Positions 38,459 through 46,703 of a stretch of DNA of 64,000 nt are shown piece by piece. The stretch is from Lentisphaera araneosa HTCC2155 (GTDB lineage: Bacteria > Verrucomicrobiota > Lentisphaeria > Lentisphaerales > Lentisphaeraceae). The notes beneath the pieces were generated by a model, which did not search any database, was not told the DNA's origin, and worked only from the letters and a program-made list of their open reading frames with translations. Where the stretch lies: positions 248,001 to 312,000 of the forward strand of contig NZ_ABCK01000004.1 in NCBI RefSeq assembly GCF_000170755.1, given 5' to 3'. The stretch's first letter is position 1. Every line of letters starts with the position of its first letter. The position numbers were made by a program, and so were the translations under genes.

Positions 38459-38715
38459 TGTCCTCTACATGAAGTTATTTCTAATACCTGCGGAGTTTTC
38501 CCGCTAACTCGATAAACCAATCTATCCTTCTGATTTATACGTCTACTCCACCATCCTTTAAGCTTATCTTTCAAGGGTTCGGGTTTACCTATCCCGGTGA
38601 AAGGGCTTTTCTCAATTTCAGCAATCAGTTCTTTAAGCTTCCTGTAACTCTCCGCATCCTTCGAGTGTAAATACTGAGCATCCTTGATAGCTTTCTTAGT
38701 CCACTTGACTTCCAT
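38452..38715 (-). CDS. YoeB/Txe-family mRNA interferase toxin
   Basis: This 87-residue protein matches the YoeB/Txe toxin family: VKWTKKAIKDAQYL, IEKSPFTGIGKPEPLK, WWSRRINQKDRLVYRV and the C-terminal TSCRGHY. The Glu/Arg/His-Tyr residues of the YoeB RNase site (E in ELIAEIEKSP, R in RRINQKDRLVYR, H-Y at the end) are present. YoeB cleaves mRNA at the ribosome when its antitoxin is degraded. The ATG follows the antitoxin stop directly (TAAATG). It is embedded in the repeat region, a common setting for mobile toxin-antitoxin cassettes. It appears intact. Confidence 0.92.
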   Translation of the reverse strand: MEVKWTKKAIKDAQYLHSKDAESYRKLKELIAEIEKSPFTGIGKPEPLKDKLKGWWSRRINQKDRLVYRVSGKTPQVLEITSCRGHY

Positions 38716-39042
38716 TTATGGCATAATCCAAGCTTCTGTCTCACCCTTCTCTGCATCTTCAATTGAAGCTATAACATCAGTGTTTGTGATTTCATCGGCA
38801 TCCATAAGAGTACACAAAATATCGTGCATATCATTAAGCTCATCGGGGCTTTTAGTCATGAACAGGTCAAAGAGTTTAGATTTCAAAGTAGTTTGATAGC
38901 TAGTCAATCTCTCTAGTTCCGCCTCTGTGACTAAAGCTACTTTTGCATGTCCTCTACGTGCTATTGTTACTCGCTCACCCTGCTCTACACTATCAAGATA
39001 TGTTGAAAAGTGTGCTCTCGCTTCTCTTGTTGTAATTTCCAT
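38716..39042 (-). CDS. Phd/YefM-family antitoxin
   Basis: This 108-residue protein has the N-terminal Phd/YefM fold (ITTREARAHFSTYLDSVEQGERVTIARRGHAKVALVTEAE, read as TREARAHFSTYL, GERVTIARRG and KVALVTEAELERL) that binds DNA and dimerises. Its C-terminal acidic region (residues 60-105) would wrap the YoeB toxin. It lies directly upstream of the toxin with no gap, so the pair is one operon that represses itself. A 14-bp inverted repeat lies about 40 bases before the start. The C-terminal part is longer than in E. coli YefM. Confidence 0.9.
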   Translation of the reverse strand: MEITTREARAHFSTYLDSVEQGERVTIARRGHAKVALVTEAELERLTSYQTTLKSKLFDLFMTKSPDELNDMHDILCTLMDADEITNTDVIASIEDAEKGETEAWIMP

Positions 39043-39080
39043 AATTTGAACCTCTGCTGTATTAAGTATATATCTAAAGA

Positions 39081-39094
39081 TACACGTTTGTGTA
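39081..39094. promoter_or_regulatory. Inverted repeat upstream of the antitoxin, possible operator
   Basis: TACAC-GTTT-GTGTA forms a perfect 5-bp inverted repeat followed by a CATTATG stretch, 39 bases before the antitoxin start. YefM-type operators are often short palindromes with a TGTACA core, and TGTACA overlaps this site at its right end. Assignment is tentative. Confidence 0.4.
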
Positions 39095-39297
39095 CATTAT
39101 GTAAAACTAAAATCGCAAGATTTATTTCACCGCACTGAATGTTTTCTATCGATTTCATACTCAACTACTCTTCCTGTCTTTTGATATAGGGATTTAGAAG
39201 CTATAGAAGCGACAGGAAGAGATAAGCACATCCTGCCCCTTGCTCCCCTCTATATTTTTAGGGCTCATGTGTGAGTCCACTAGAGAGCTCCCCCTGT

Positions 39298-39535
39298 CAT
39301 CCGTCCTCGGTGAGGGAGTGCACATATTGGCCGTCTTCGACGACCGGATTTGTTTGTAACCATGTCCTCCGGGTTAACCCCCAAAGCTTATCACATTTGC
39401 CGCCTACGGCGACTTCGATAAGGAAACTGATTAAATCAGTCCCTCGAAGAGGGATAGACGTCATTAGCTTGGGGTGAACAACGTGAACCCCGAGGTGCAA
39501 TACGTCCATATATTCGTCCTCGGAGAGGGCGTACT
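39298..39535 (+). repeat. Composite hairpin repeat array, copy block B (S3-S4-S5-S6-S2-S3)
   Basis: S3 GTCCTC-GGT-GAGGGA at the left, S4 at 39329-39345, a partly eroded S5 (CTCCGGGTTAACCCCC), S6 GCCG-CCTA-CGGC, then S2 with TCCCTC-GAA-GAGGGA and CTTGGGGT...ACCCCGAG, and a second S3 ending GGCGTAC. The connecting sequence ACTTCGATAAGGAAACTGA-TCAGTCCCTC is shared with block C. The 39043-39297 part of this gap holds only the antitoxin promoter region. After 39535 it leads to the truncated sulfatase copy. Confidence 0.9.
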
Positions 39536-39679
39536 CTAGAAAAAATAAAAGAAGCTAAAACGGACATTCATCTGTACTCGGAAATAAAAAATCATCCCTT
39601 CTCATTAAACTTTGGCAAAGGCCTCAGTATAGAGAAGGTAACTAACAATATTCAAGATAAAAACAAGGACATCTACTTC

Positions 39680-40006
39680 ATGCCTTTATACATCAGCAAA
39701 AAGAGAAATCTCGTATTGATGATTTTTGGACTAATCAGTACTACATTTATGATCCAAACTGTCTCGGCAAAGTCCTCAAAACCAAATTTTGTCTTCTTTC
39801 TGGTGGATGATTTTGGCTGGGGTTCGATAAGTGCTATGGGCCATGAATTTGTCGAGACTCCCAATATCGATAAACTGGCAAAAAGCGGAAAAGCAAAAAC
39901 GCGTATTCCTGTCAAATATGGTGAGACGATTTCCTGGTTTACGATCCCTTCATCGGGCCTGCTTAAAATTGTTACCAATGGTGAGACACTCTCTAACAAA
40001 GAATAA
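39680..40006 (+). pseudogene. Truncated duplicate of the 45244-46695 sulfatase (first ~75 residues)
   Basis: The signal peptide and first core strand (SKPNFVFFLVDDFGWGS, ETPNIDKLAKSG) are almost identical to the complete sulfatase at 45244, and so is about 100 bases of upstream DNA (39585 against 45149). After KSGK the homology ends, before the formylglycine motif. The frame continues as an unrelated 36-residue tail (KTRIPVKYGETISWFTIPSS and onward) to a TAA. No sulfatase activity is possible. A signal-peptide-bearing short product could still be made. The piece from 40040 to 40138 reads like the C-terminal end of another lost gene (HGDVYFRDVFNAQVSKL). Confidence 0.85.
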
Positions 40007-40189
40007 GGAACTCATGAGAGTATTTAACGATGAATAAAAGACTGCGTGAGCCATGGCGATGTTTACTTTCGAGACGTTTTCAATGCGCAAGTCTCCAAAT
40101 TGAAAGTAAAAATTATTAACGCCAAGAATGACTGTTAAGTCATATCAGATATTAAGCTTCGCTTCATAAATAAAACTTGAGGAAATATT

Positions 40190-40930
40190 ATGCTTAGATT
40201 TTTACAAAAAATAATGTATACAGCTTTACTATTATTAACGACTGTCAACACACAGGGAGCAGATGGTTTAGCAAGTAAAGATGAACTCTATACAGGAAAG
40301 GAATTCTCAGAAGCCTTCGTGAATCCTAAAGATAACCCATCTCGACCAAATGTTTTATTAATCGGAGATTCAATTTCGATTGGCTATACAGTAGAGGTTC
40401 GAAAACTGCTTAAAGGAAAAGCAGATGTTTACCGTATTGGTGGTAACGGAAGAGATTCCGCCCATGGTCTTAAACGACTTGAGAAAATGCTTGGCAAGAC
40501 TAAATACGACATTATTCACTTTAACTGGGGATTATGGGACCTGTGTTATCGCAATCCCAAATCAAAAACCCAGGGGCATCGCGACAAAGTTAACGGCAAA
40601 TTGACAGCTACACCTGAGCAATACCGAAAAAACATGGAAGGTATTGTGGCTAAATTAAAAAAGACCGGGGCAAAACTTATTTGGTGTGAAACCACTCCGG
40701 TTCCGGAACATGAGGCTGGCCGCAAGCTTGGTGATGGCGTTGTATACAATACTATTGTTGAAGAGATTATCGCTGGAAAGGACATCTCAATTAACAGGCT
40801 ACATGGCCATGCTTTGAAGAAACAAACCGAGATTCAAAAGAAAAATGGTGATGTTCACTTCTCTAAAGCAGGGTACGCGTACCTTGCTGAAAAGGTAGCC
40901 TTCGAGATATTAAAAGGTTTAGGGAATTAA
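40190..40930 (+). CDS. Secreted SGNH/GDSL-type hydrolase
   Basis: This 246-residue protein has a signal peptide ending near NTQGA. Block I is IGDSISIGYT (nucleophile Ser of GDS), block II contains RIGGNGRDSAHG, block III NWGLWDLCYR (N), and block V ends with DVHFSKAGY (Asp and His of D-x-H-F/P). This is the full SGNH esterase set. It would remove acetyl or other ester groups from a glycan in the periplasm. It opens the plus-strand run of sulfatase genes and is 64 bases from the next start. A dead fragment of a close relative (LPKVLIIGDSISIGY) lies at 57446-57595. Confidence 0.88.
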   Translation: MLRFLQKIMYTALLLLTTVNTQGADGLASKDELYTGKEFSEAFVNPKDNPSRPNVLLIGDSISIGYTVEVRKLLKGKADVYRIGGNGRDSAHGLKRLEKMLGKTKYDIIHFNWGLWDLCYRNPKSKTQGHRDKVNGKLTATPEQYRKNMEGIVAKLKKTGAKLIWCETTPVPEHEAGRKLGDGVVYNTIVEEIIAGKDISINRLHGHALKKQTEIQKKNGDVHFSKAGYAYLAEKVAFEILKGLGN

Positions 40931-40994
40931 ACAACAAAAGGCCTTGATAGACAATTTCACAAAAAAATATAATCAAATACAGGAACAACACACT

Positions 40995-42464
40995 ATGAGC
41001 AAATTATTTACAATTGTAGTCGCACTAGCATTGACTACATCGGCCAATGCCGCAGACAAAGCACCTGTGGTGAACTCCTCGAAGCCGAATATTATCTATA
41101 TCAATACCGATGATTGGGGTATTGGCAAAGTCCCCTCTTATCAAATGGATGAGGCCAGTCAGAAGATTATCAAGACGCCAAATCTGGATCAGTTGCGTAG
41201 GGATGGGGCTTTGTTCACCAATGCCTATGCCGGGAATGCTGTTTGCGGTCCGTCCCGTTGTACACTGTTAACCGGTAAACATCCGGGAAATGCCGCCTGG
41301 CGTGCGAATTCAAAAGATCCTACAATAGAGCAATGGCCACCGAAATACCCGATGCTGGGTGAAGTCGCCCGCAATGCTGGTTACAAAACAGCTGCATTTG
41401 GTAAAGTATCAGTCGGAGGACATCATCCACCTGAGCATATCACCTTGTGTGGTTGGGATTATTGGCTCGGCTACCTGGGTCATGTGGATGTCCGTGACTT
41501 CTATGCCAACTACATCTGGGAGAATGGTGAGAAGATTGATTTGCCTAAAAATACAAAAAAAGTTCTTCATGGAACTATCCTTAATAAGGGAAAAGGAACT
41601 GGAGGCGTTGTCGGCATAGGTAAAGGAACCTTTGTTGAAGACCTTTACACTGACAAAATCATCGAGTTTATGAAGGAGAATAAAGAAAAGCCATTTTTCA
41701 TCTATTTTGCCAGTACAGTACCCCATGGGGGGCGCCCTGGAGGAATGCGTGTTCCTGATCTTTTGGACTATGACAAAGTGGAAGGACTGACTCGTAGTGA
41801 GCAAGTTTACTGCGCCTTGATGACATACCACGACCGGAGTGTTGGTCGCATTAGATCTGCGATCAAGGAATTGGGCTTGGATCAGAATACGATTGTGATA
41901 TGGACTTCTGACAATGGCGATGAATCCTCTTATTATTTGCGCACGAAAACCTTTGATGGCAATGGCCCGTTCAAGAAAGTAAAGCGCTCACTATACGAAG
42001 GTGGGATTCGTGTCCCCATGATTGCTGCATGGCCTGGAAAAATCGAACCGAATTCCACTTGTGATCTGATCACCACCCAGGTTGATGTGATGCCGACGGT
42101 GGCCGACGCTGGTGGTAAAGAACTTACCAGCGAAATGGATGGCATCTCCATTATGCCGACTCTGCGTGGTGAAAGAGATAAGCAGACGAAGCGTGAGTAT
42201 ATCTATTTTGAATTCTACGAAGGTGGAAAACAGCAATCTGTCAGAATGGGTAAATGGAAGGCATACCGCTCTGGTGGCTGGAATGGTAAGCTGGAACTGT
42301 ACGACTTGAGCAAGGATATCGGCGAAGAACATGATATCGCGGCTCAGCACCCGGAGATAGTTCAGCGCATGAAAGAGATCATGAAGAAGGAGCATTCTCC
42401 TCATCCACGGTGGAACCTTGAGTCGAAAAAGAATTCTGATAAGAAAAAATCTAATAATAAGTAA
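40995..42464 (+). CDS. Secreted sulfatase
   Basis: About 489 residues from the ATG at 40995, which is preceded by AGGAAC and begins a clean signal peptide (MSKLFTIVVALALTTSANAA). The longer frame upstream lacks a site. Core: IYINTDDWGIG (metal ligands), formylglycine motif C-G-P-S-R at Cys84 followed by CTLLTGK, FGKVSVGGHHPPE in the place of GKWHLG, STVPHGGRPGG, WTSDNGDESSYY, GGIRVPMIAAWPG. The GKVSVGG variant of the Lys/His motif is seen in a subset of S1 sulfatases with iduronate-sulfatase-like plan. The C-terminus is rich in Lys. It would hydrolyse a sulfate ester on a glycan. Second gene of the operon. Confidence 0.9.
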   Translation: MSKLFTIVVALALTTSANAADKAPVVNSSKPNIIYINTDDWGIGKVPSYQMDEASQKIIKTPNLDQLRRDGALFTNAYAGNAVCGPSRCTLLTGKHPGNAAWRANSKDPTIEQWPPKYPMLGEVARNAGYKTAAFGKVSVGGHHPPEHITLCGWDYWLGYLGHVDVRDFYANYIWENGEKIDLPKNTKKVLHGTILNKGKGTGGVVGIGKGTFVEDLYTDKIIEFMKENKEKPFFIYFASTVPHGGRPGGMRVPDLLDYDKVEGLTRSEQVYCALMTYHDRSVGRIRSAIKELGLDQNTIVIWTSDNGDESSYYLRTKTFDGNGPFKKVKRSLYEGGIRVPMIAAWPGKIEPNSTCDLITTQVDVMPTVADAGGKELTSEMDGISIMPTLRGERDKQTKREYIYFEFYEGGKQQSVRMGKWKAYRSGGWNGKLELYDLSKDIGEEHDIAAQHPEIVQRMKEIMKKEHSPHPRWNLESKKNSDKKKSNNK

Positions 42465-42472
42465 GGAGAGTA

Positions 42473-43462
42473 ATGATGACCAAAATTAGATTAGTAATAA
42501 CATCTGCTCTAGCGGTAATGCTTTCGAACGGGCTTGTCATGGCCAAAGATAAGCCATTACTTTCCATTGCTGCAGTTGCAGATCCTCAATACGCAGATGC
42601 ACCTCGCCGTGGTGGTCGCGAACCGAAGAAGGCACTGAATCGTATGCATCACGCTGTGAGTGAGTTCAATAAGCGCGACATCGATTGGGGCGTGATACTC
42701 GGAGATATAATTGATTGGGACGATATCGAGTATGGCCGCTTCCCTCATAAAATCATTGCTAAAGAACCCATAGGTTGGATACACAAGAACGCGATCCTAA
42801 ATGCCTGGGGAAAGGCAGACTTCCCCACCTATTTGGTTTTGGGGAATCATGACTACTACGTGCCGAACGAAGATAAAGATGGTACGATTAAACCCTATAA
42901 TGTTTATCGCGCTTTCGGCTTTAAAGACAAAGCCTATTACGACTTTGAATCAAAGGGCTTCCGCTTTGTGGTTTTAGATGGTGATTTCCACTATCTAAAT
43001 TACTCTCCGAAGCACCCCAATTATAAGAAGGCTTACAATTATTATCGTAATTTCAAGGGACCGCAGAAGAAGTGGTGGAATGCCGCCATTTCAAAGGAAC
43101 AGCAAACCTGGTTGATCGACGTTCTGGATAGAGCTTTGAGTAAGCAGGAGTCAGTAGTAATCATGTGTCATTATCCCATTCATAAATCCGGGCAGCACAG
43201 TTTGTTGAATGATACTGAAATTTTAAAGATATTAGATCAGTATCCCAATATTTGTCTCTACCTTAACGGTCACGCTCACGGTGGGGACTACAAACTCATG
43301 GGCAAGCGACATCACTTCAATTTGCGGGGGATGCAAGGCGATGCGGATGCCTGGTACCAGATTGATTTTTACAGTGATAAAATCAAAGTCTTACAGGCCG
43401 AAAAAACATCTAAGCCTATTTATGAACTTAAAATAGATAAATCTTGGCAGGATAAAAAGTGA
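42473..43462 (+). CDS. Secreted calcineurin-like metallophosphoesterase
   Basis: This 329-residue protein has a signal peptide (residues 1-24, ending VMAKDK). The metallophosphoesterase motifs are all present in order: AADPQYAD-like VADPQY, GDIIDWDD, LGNHDYY, MCHYPIHK and NGHAHGGDY. The arrangement resembles the ADP-ribose/CDP-alcohol phosphohydrolase subgroup (Mn-dependent). It would hydrolyse a phosphate ester or diester outside the cytoplasm. Its place eight bases after one sulfatase and 18 before the next suggests a substrate carrying both phosphate and sulfate, or phosphate release from another nutrient. The exact substrate is unknown. Confidence 0.85.
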   Translation: MMTKIRLVITSALAVMLSNGLVMAKDKPLLSIAAVADPQYADAPRRGGREPKKALNRMHHAVSEFNKRDIDWGVILGDIIDWDDIEYGRFPHKIIAKEPIGWIHKNAILNAWGKADFPTYLVLGNHDYYVPNEDKDGTIKPYNVYRAFGFKDKAYYDFESKGFRFVVLDGDFHYLNYSPKHPNYKKAYNYYRNFKGPQKKWWNAAISKEQQTWLIDVLDRALSKQESVVIMCHYPIHKSGQHSLLNDTEILKILDQYPNICLYLNGHAHGGDYKLMGKRHHFNLRGMQGDADAWYQIDFYSDKIKVLQAEKTSKPIYELKIDKSWQDKK

Positions 43463-43531
43463 TGCTCTCGAGTCTGCTAAATGCAAGAATTGCCAATATG
43501 TTTCATGAATGTCCACCCAAAGACCACAACA

Positions 43532-45103
43532 ATGAAGATGTTATTTTTTATGCGTAACAGAAACAATAATCAATGTCTAGGTATTGTAATTAGGCGAATT
43601 ATCATCGTCGCGGCAGTTTGCTTAGGCACTGCTATCTTAACAATCCAGCCGGCCGCGGCAAAGTCCTCGAAGCCGAATTTTGTCTTTTTCTTTATCGATG
43701 ATATGGGTTACCATGACTGGGGGCGTCACGGTAACAAGTTTATAGAAACTCCGTCAATAGATCGTCTTGCAAATGAGAGTGTTGTATTTAGCAATGGCTA
43801 TGTCAATGCGGCTAACTGTGCCCCTTCACGTTGTGCAGTCCTGTCTGGCCAGTACACTCCTCGGACCCATTTTTATAATGTCTGGAGTATTCATCGTGGG
43901 GATAGGAGCAAAGATCGCTTAAGCCTGAAAGATGTCATTAACGGACAGGTTTTTGCTGACGAAAAGGTTTCTTTTGCCGAGGCGCTCAAAAAGGTCGGCT
44001 ATTCTACGGCGATGTACGGAAAATGGCATATCAGTGGTCATGGTAGATATGGTTCAGGTGTCGACGGCGGGGTTTCGCCACAGATGCAGGGATTTGATGA
44101 TGTCATTGATCACTCAGCCCGGGACCTCGATTCGCTTTTTAAGAAAAATGGTGACCCGAAGCAGATGTTCACCTATACCAAGCGGGCGATTGAGTTTGCT
44201 GAAAAGAGTACTCAGGACAACAAGCCCTTCATGATCTATTTGGCACACCATGCTGTACATACTGGTAATGATGTTGGGTCTAGGACGGAGACCCGTAAGT
44301 ATTTTACTGATAAGAAGTCGATGGGGAAGTACGAGGAGAAGGTTAATACGAGTTATGCTGCACATCTCGCAGACACGGACACAAGTATCGGTTTGCTGCT
44401 AGACAAGCTTGAAGAATTAAAGATAAAAGACAATACAGTGATCATGTTCCTCTCTGATAATGGAGGGATACCGACACGTCTCCACCAGAAACCCTTGCGT
44501 AGCTGGAAAGGCAGCTATTATGAAGGTGGAATTCGAGTACCCTTTTTTATAAGCTGGCCAAAGCAATTCAAACCTACAGAAACGGATGTACCAGCAATGG
44601 CCATAGACCTGTACCCGACTATGCTGGAGCTAGCAGGTGTAAAAGATATAGAAAATCACCTCGACGGATACCCGATTGATGGTAAAAGTTTGCTTCCTGT
44701 GCTGACTGGGAAAAATATGCCAGAACGAGCAATTTTCTGGCATTTCCCAGCTTACTTGAGGGGGGATAAAAAGTATACCGAAACCCGTACCCCAGACTAT
44801 CGTCAGCAACCGGTGAGTGTTATTCGCAAAGGCGACTGGAAGCTACACCTCTTCTTGGAAGAGTGGAGCTTGGATGGCGGCAGGGAAAAAATCGACACCA
44901 ACAATTGCGTAGAACTTTACAAGCTAAAACAGGATGTGGGCGAGAAAAATAACCTCGCATTGAGCAACAAGACAAAGCGTGACGAGATGCTTGAGGAACT
45001 TCTGGCCTGGCACAAATCAATCAATGCTCCGATTCCAACTGAACCAAATCCAGAATACGATCCTACAGCCAAACCTACAGCTAAAAAGAGCAAAAAGAAA
45101 TAG
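43532..45103 (+). CDS. Secreted sulfatase
   Basis: About 523 residues from the ATG at 43532. An in-frame ATG at 43481 would add 17. Neither has a strong ribosome site. A long basic N-region (MRNRNNNQ...IRR) precedes a hydrophobic stretch ending QPAAAK. Core: FFFIDDMGYHDWG, formylglycine motif C-A-P-S-R (Cys96) with CAVLSGQ, YGKWHISG, HHAVHTGND, FLSDNGGIPTR, YEGGIRVPFFISWP. This fits the arylsulfatase A/GALNS-like S1 group. The stop is followed by 140 bases before the next sulfatase, including the segment duplicated at 39585. C-terminus is Lys-rich, as in its neighbours. Confidence 0.9.
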   Translation: MKMLFFMRNRNNNQCLGIVIRRIIIVAAVCLGTAILTIQPAAAKSSKPNFVFFFIDDMGYHDWGRHGNKFIETPSIDRLANESVVFSNGYVNAANCAPSRCAVLSGQYTPRTHFYNVWSIHRGDRSKDRLSLKDVINGQVFADEKVSFAEALKKVGYSTAMYGKWHISGHGRYGSGVDGGVSPQMQGFDDVIDHSARDLDSLFKKNGDPKQMFTYTKRAIEFAEKSTQDNKPFMIYLAHHAVHTGNDVGSRTETRKYFTDKKSMGKYEEKVNTSYAAHLADTDTSIGLLLDKLEELKIKDNTVIMFLSDNGGIPTRLHQKPLRSWKGSYYEGGIRVPFFISWPKQFKPTETDVPAMAIDLYPTMLELAGVKDIENHLDGYPIDGKSLLPVLTGKNMPERAIFWHFPAYLRGDKKYTETRTPDYRQQPVSVIRKGDWKLHLFLEEWSLDGGREKIDTNNCVELYKLKQDVGEKNNLALSNKTKRDEMLEELLAWHKSINAPIPTEPNPEYDPTAKPTAKKSKKK

Positions 45104-45243
45104 ATAAATACAACGCTTATGTAAGGGTCTGTATATCTTAACAAACAAATAAAAATCATCCCTTCTCATTAAGCTTTAGCAAAGGCCTCAGTATAGAGAA
45201 GGGAACTAACAATATTCAAGATAAAAACAAGGACATCTACTTC

Positions 45244-46695
45244 ATGCCTTTATACATCAGCAAAAAGAGAAATCTCGTATTGATGATTTTTGGACTAATC
45301 AGTACTACATTTATGATCCAAACTGTCTCGGCAAAGTCCTCAAAACCAAATTTTGTCTTCTTTCTGGTGGATGATTTTGGCTGGGCTTCGATAAGTGCAA
45401 TGGGTGATGAATTTCTCGAGACTCCCAATATTGATAAACTGGCAGGAAGCGGTATGCAATTCACTAACGGTTATGCGGCATGCACCGTCTGCTCACCCAG
45501 TCGTGCGGCAATCCTCACCGGAGCCTATCCGGGACGTACCAAGCTTACCGACTGGATTCCCGGACATAATAAATTTATCAGAAAACTTCAAATTCCAGAT
45601 TGGCAGAAGTATATGGATCACGAGCGTATCCTGCTTCCGGAGGCCCTTAAGGAAAATGGTTACCGTACCAACTTTATCGGCAAGTGGCACCTTATGCCGA
45701 AGAAATATAGGGCGGGCGACATAAAACACTATCCAGAAGACCATGGTTTTGATATAAACATTGGTGGTAGGGAATGGGGACAACCTAAAGGCAAAGGTAA
45801 ATATTTTCATCCATTTGATATGCCAAATGTAAGCAGTAAAGAAGGTGATTACCTAACCGATCGTCTTACGGACTACGCGGTAGATATCATTGAAAAAAAT
45901 AAGGAGAACCCCTTCTTAATTTATTTTTCCTACTACACAGTCCATACACCCATTCAAGGCAAAGCGGAATTGGTGAAGAAGTATACAGAGAAGAAAAATG
46001 GCAATGTAAACAAATTCAAAGAATACAGTCCTTCTTATGCAGCGATGGTACAAAGCCTGGATGAAAGTGTTGGCCGAGTCCTTGCCAAGCTTGAGGAAAC
46101 CGGTTTACGGGATAACACCTATATATTTTTCACCGGAGACAATGGTTCGGGTAATAACTTATACACCGGAGGACTAAAAGGGGCAAAAGCCAAAGCACAT
46201 GAGGGTGGTACACGCGAAGTGTATCTAATATCAGGTCCTGGAATCAAAGCAGGAGGAAAATCAGATGTACCGGTAATAGGCACTGATTTTTATCCCACCA
46301 TGCTTGATCTTGCAGGTCTTCCACTCAAACCCGATCAACATCAGGATGGAGTCAGCTTCAAAGCTATCTTAACCGAAGGCGGTTCAATCAAAGAGCGTTC
46401 GCTCTTCTGGCATTATCCACATTACCATAAGACTAAGCCTTATGGTGCAATCCGTAGCGGTGATTGGAAGCTTATTGAATTCTTTGAAGATGGTAAACTT
46501 GAACTCTACAATCTTAAAGAAGACCAGGGAGAACAGAATAATCTGGCTGAATCACATCCGGAAAAAGCGACGGCTTTACTAAAAGAGATGCAGCAATGGC
46601 GTAAAGATGTTGGTGCACAGGAGATGACACTAAATCCCGAGTACACCCCTACTGCCAAACCAATGCTCAAAAACGGCAAAAAGAAAAAGAAATAA
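45244..46695 (+). CDS. Secreted sulfatase (source of the truncated copy at 39680)
   Basis: This 483-residue protein has a signal peptide ending TVSAKSSK. Core: FFLVDDFGWAS, formylglycine motif C-S-P-S-R at Cys83 followed by AAILTGAYPGR, GKWHLMPK, YYTVHTPIQGK, FTGDNGSGNN, HEGGTREVYLISGPG. The region from about 45149 through residue 70 is repeated with few changes at 39585-39891. The tail ends in GKKKKK. It is nine bases upstream of the next sulfatase, so co-transcribed. Sulfate position specificity cannot be predicted from sequence alone. Confidence 0.92.
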   Translation: MPLYISKKRNLVLMIFGLISTTFMIQTVSAKSSKPNFVFFLVDDFGWASISAMGDEFLETPNIDKLAGSGMQFTNGYAACTVCSPSRAAILTGAYPGRTKLTDWIPGHNKFIRKLQIPDWQKYMDHERILLPEALKENGYRTNFIGKWHLMPKKYRAGDIKHYPEDHGFDINIGGREWGQPKGKGKYFHPFDMPNVSSKEGDYLTDRLTDYAVDIIEKNKENPFLIYFSYYTVHTPIQGKAELVKKYTEKKNGNVNKFKEYSPSYAAMVQSLDESVGRVLAKLEETGLRDNTYIFFTGDNGSGNNLYTGGLKGAKAKAHEGGTREVYLISGPGIKAGGKSDVPVIGTDFYPTMLDLAGLPLKPDQHQDGVSFKAILTEGGSIKERSLFWHYPHYHKTKPYGAIRSGDWKLIEFFEDGKLELYNLKEDQGEQNNLAESHPEKATALLKEMQQWRKDVGAQEMTLNPEYTPTAKPMLKNGKKKKK

Positions 46696-46703
46696 GGACA
46701 GTT

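Noticed and set aside
43481-43531. Longer N-terminus for the sulfatase at 43532
   Set aside because: The added 17 residues are hydrophilic and lie before an already long signal peptide N-region. No ribosome site was seen, though it cannot be excluded.
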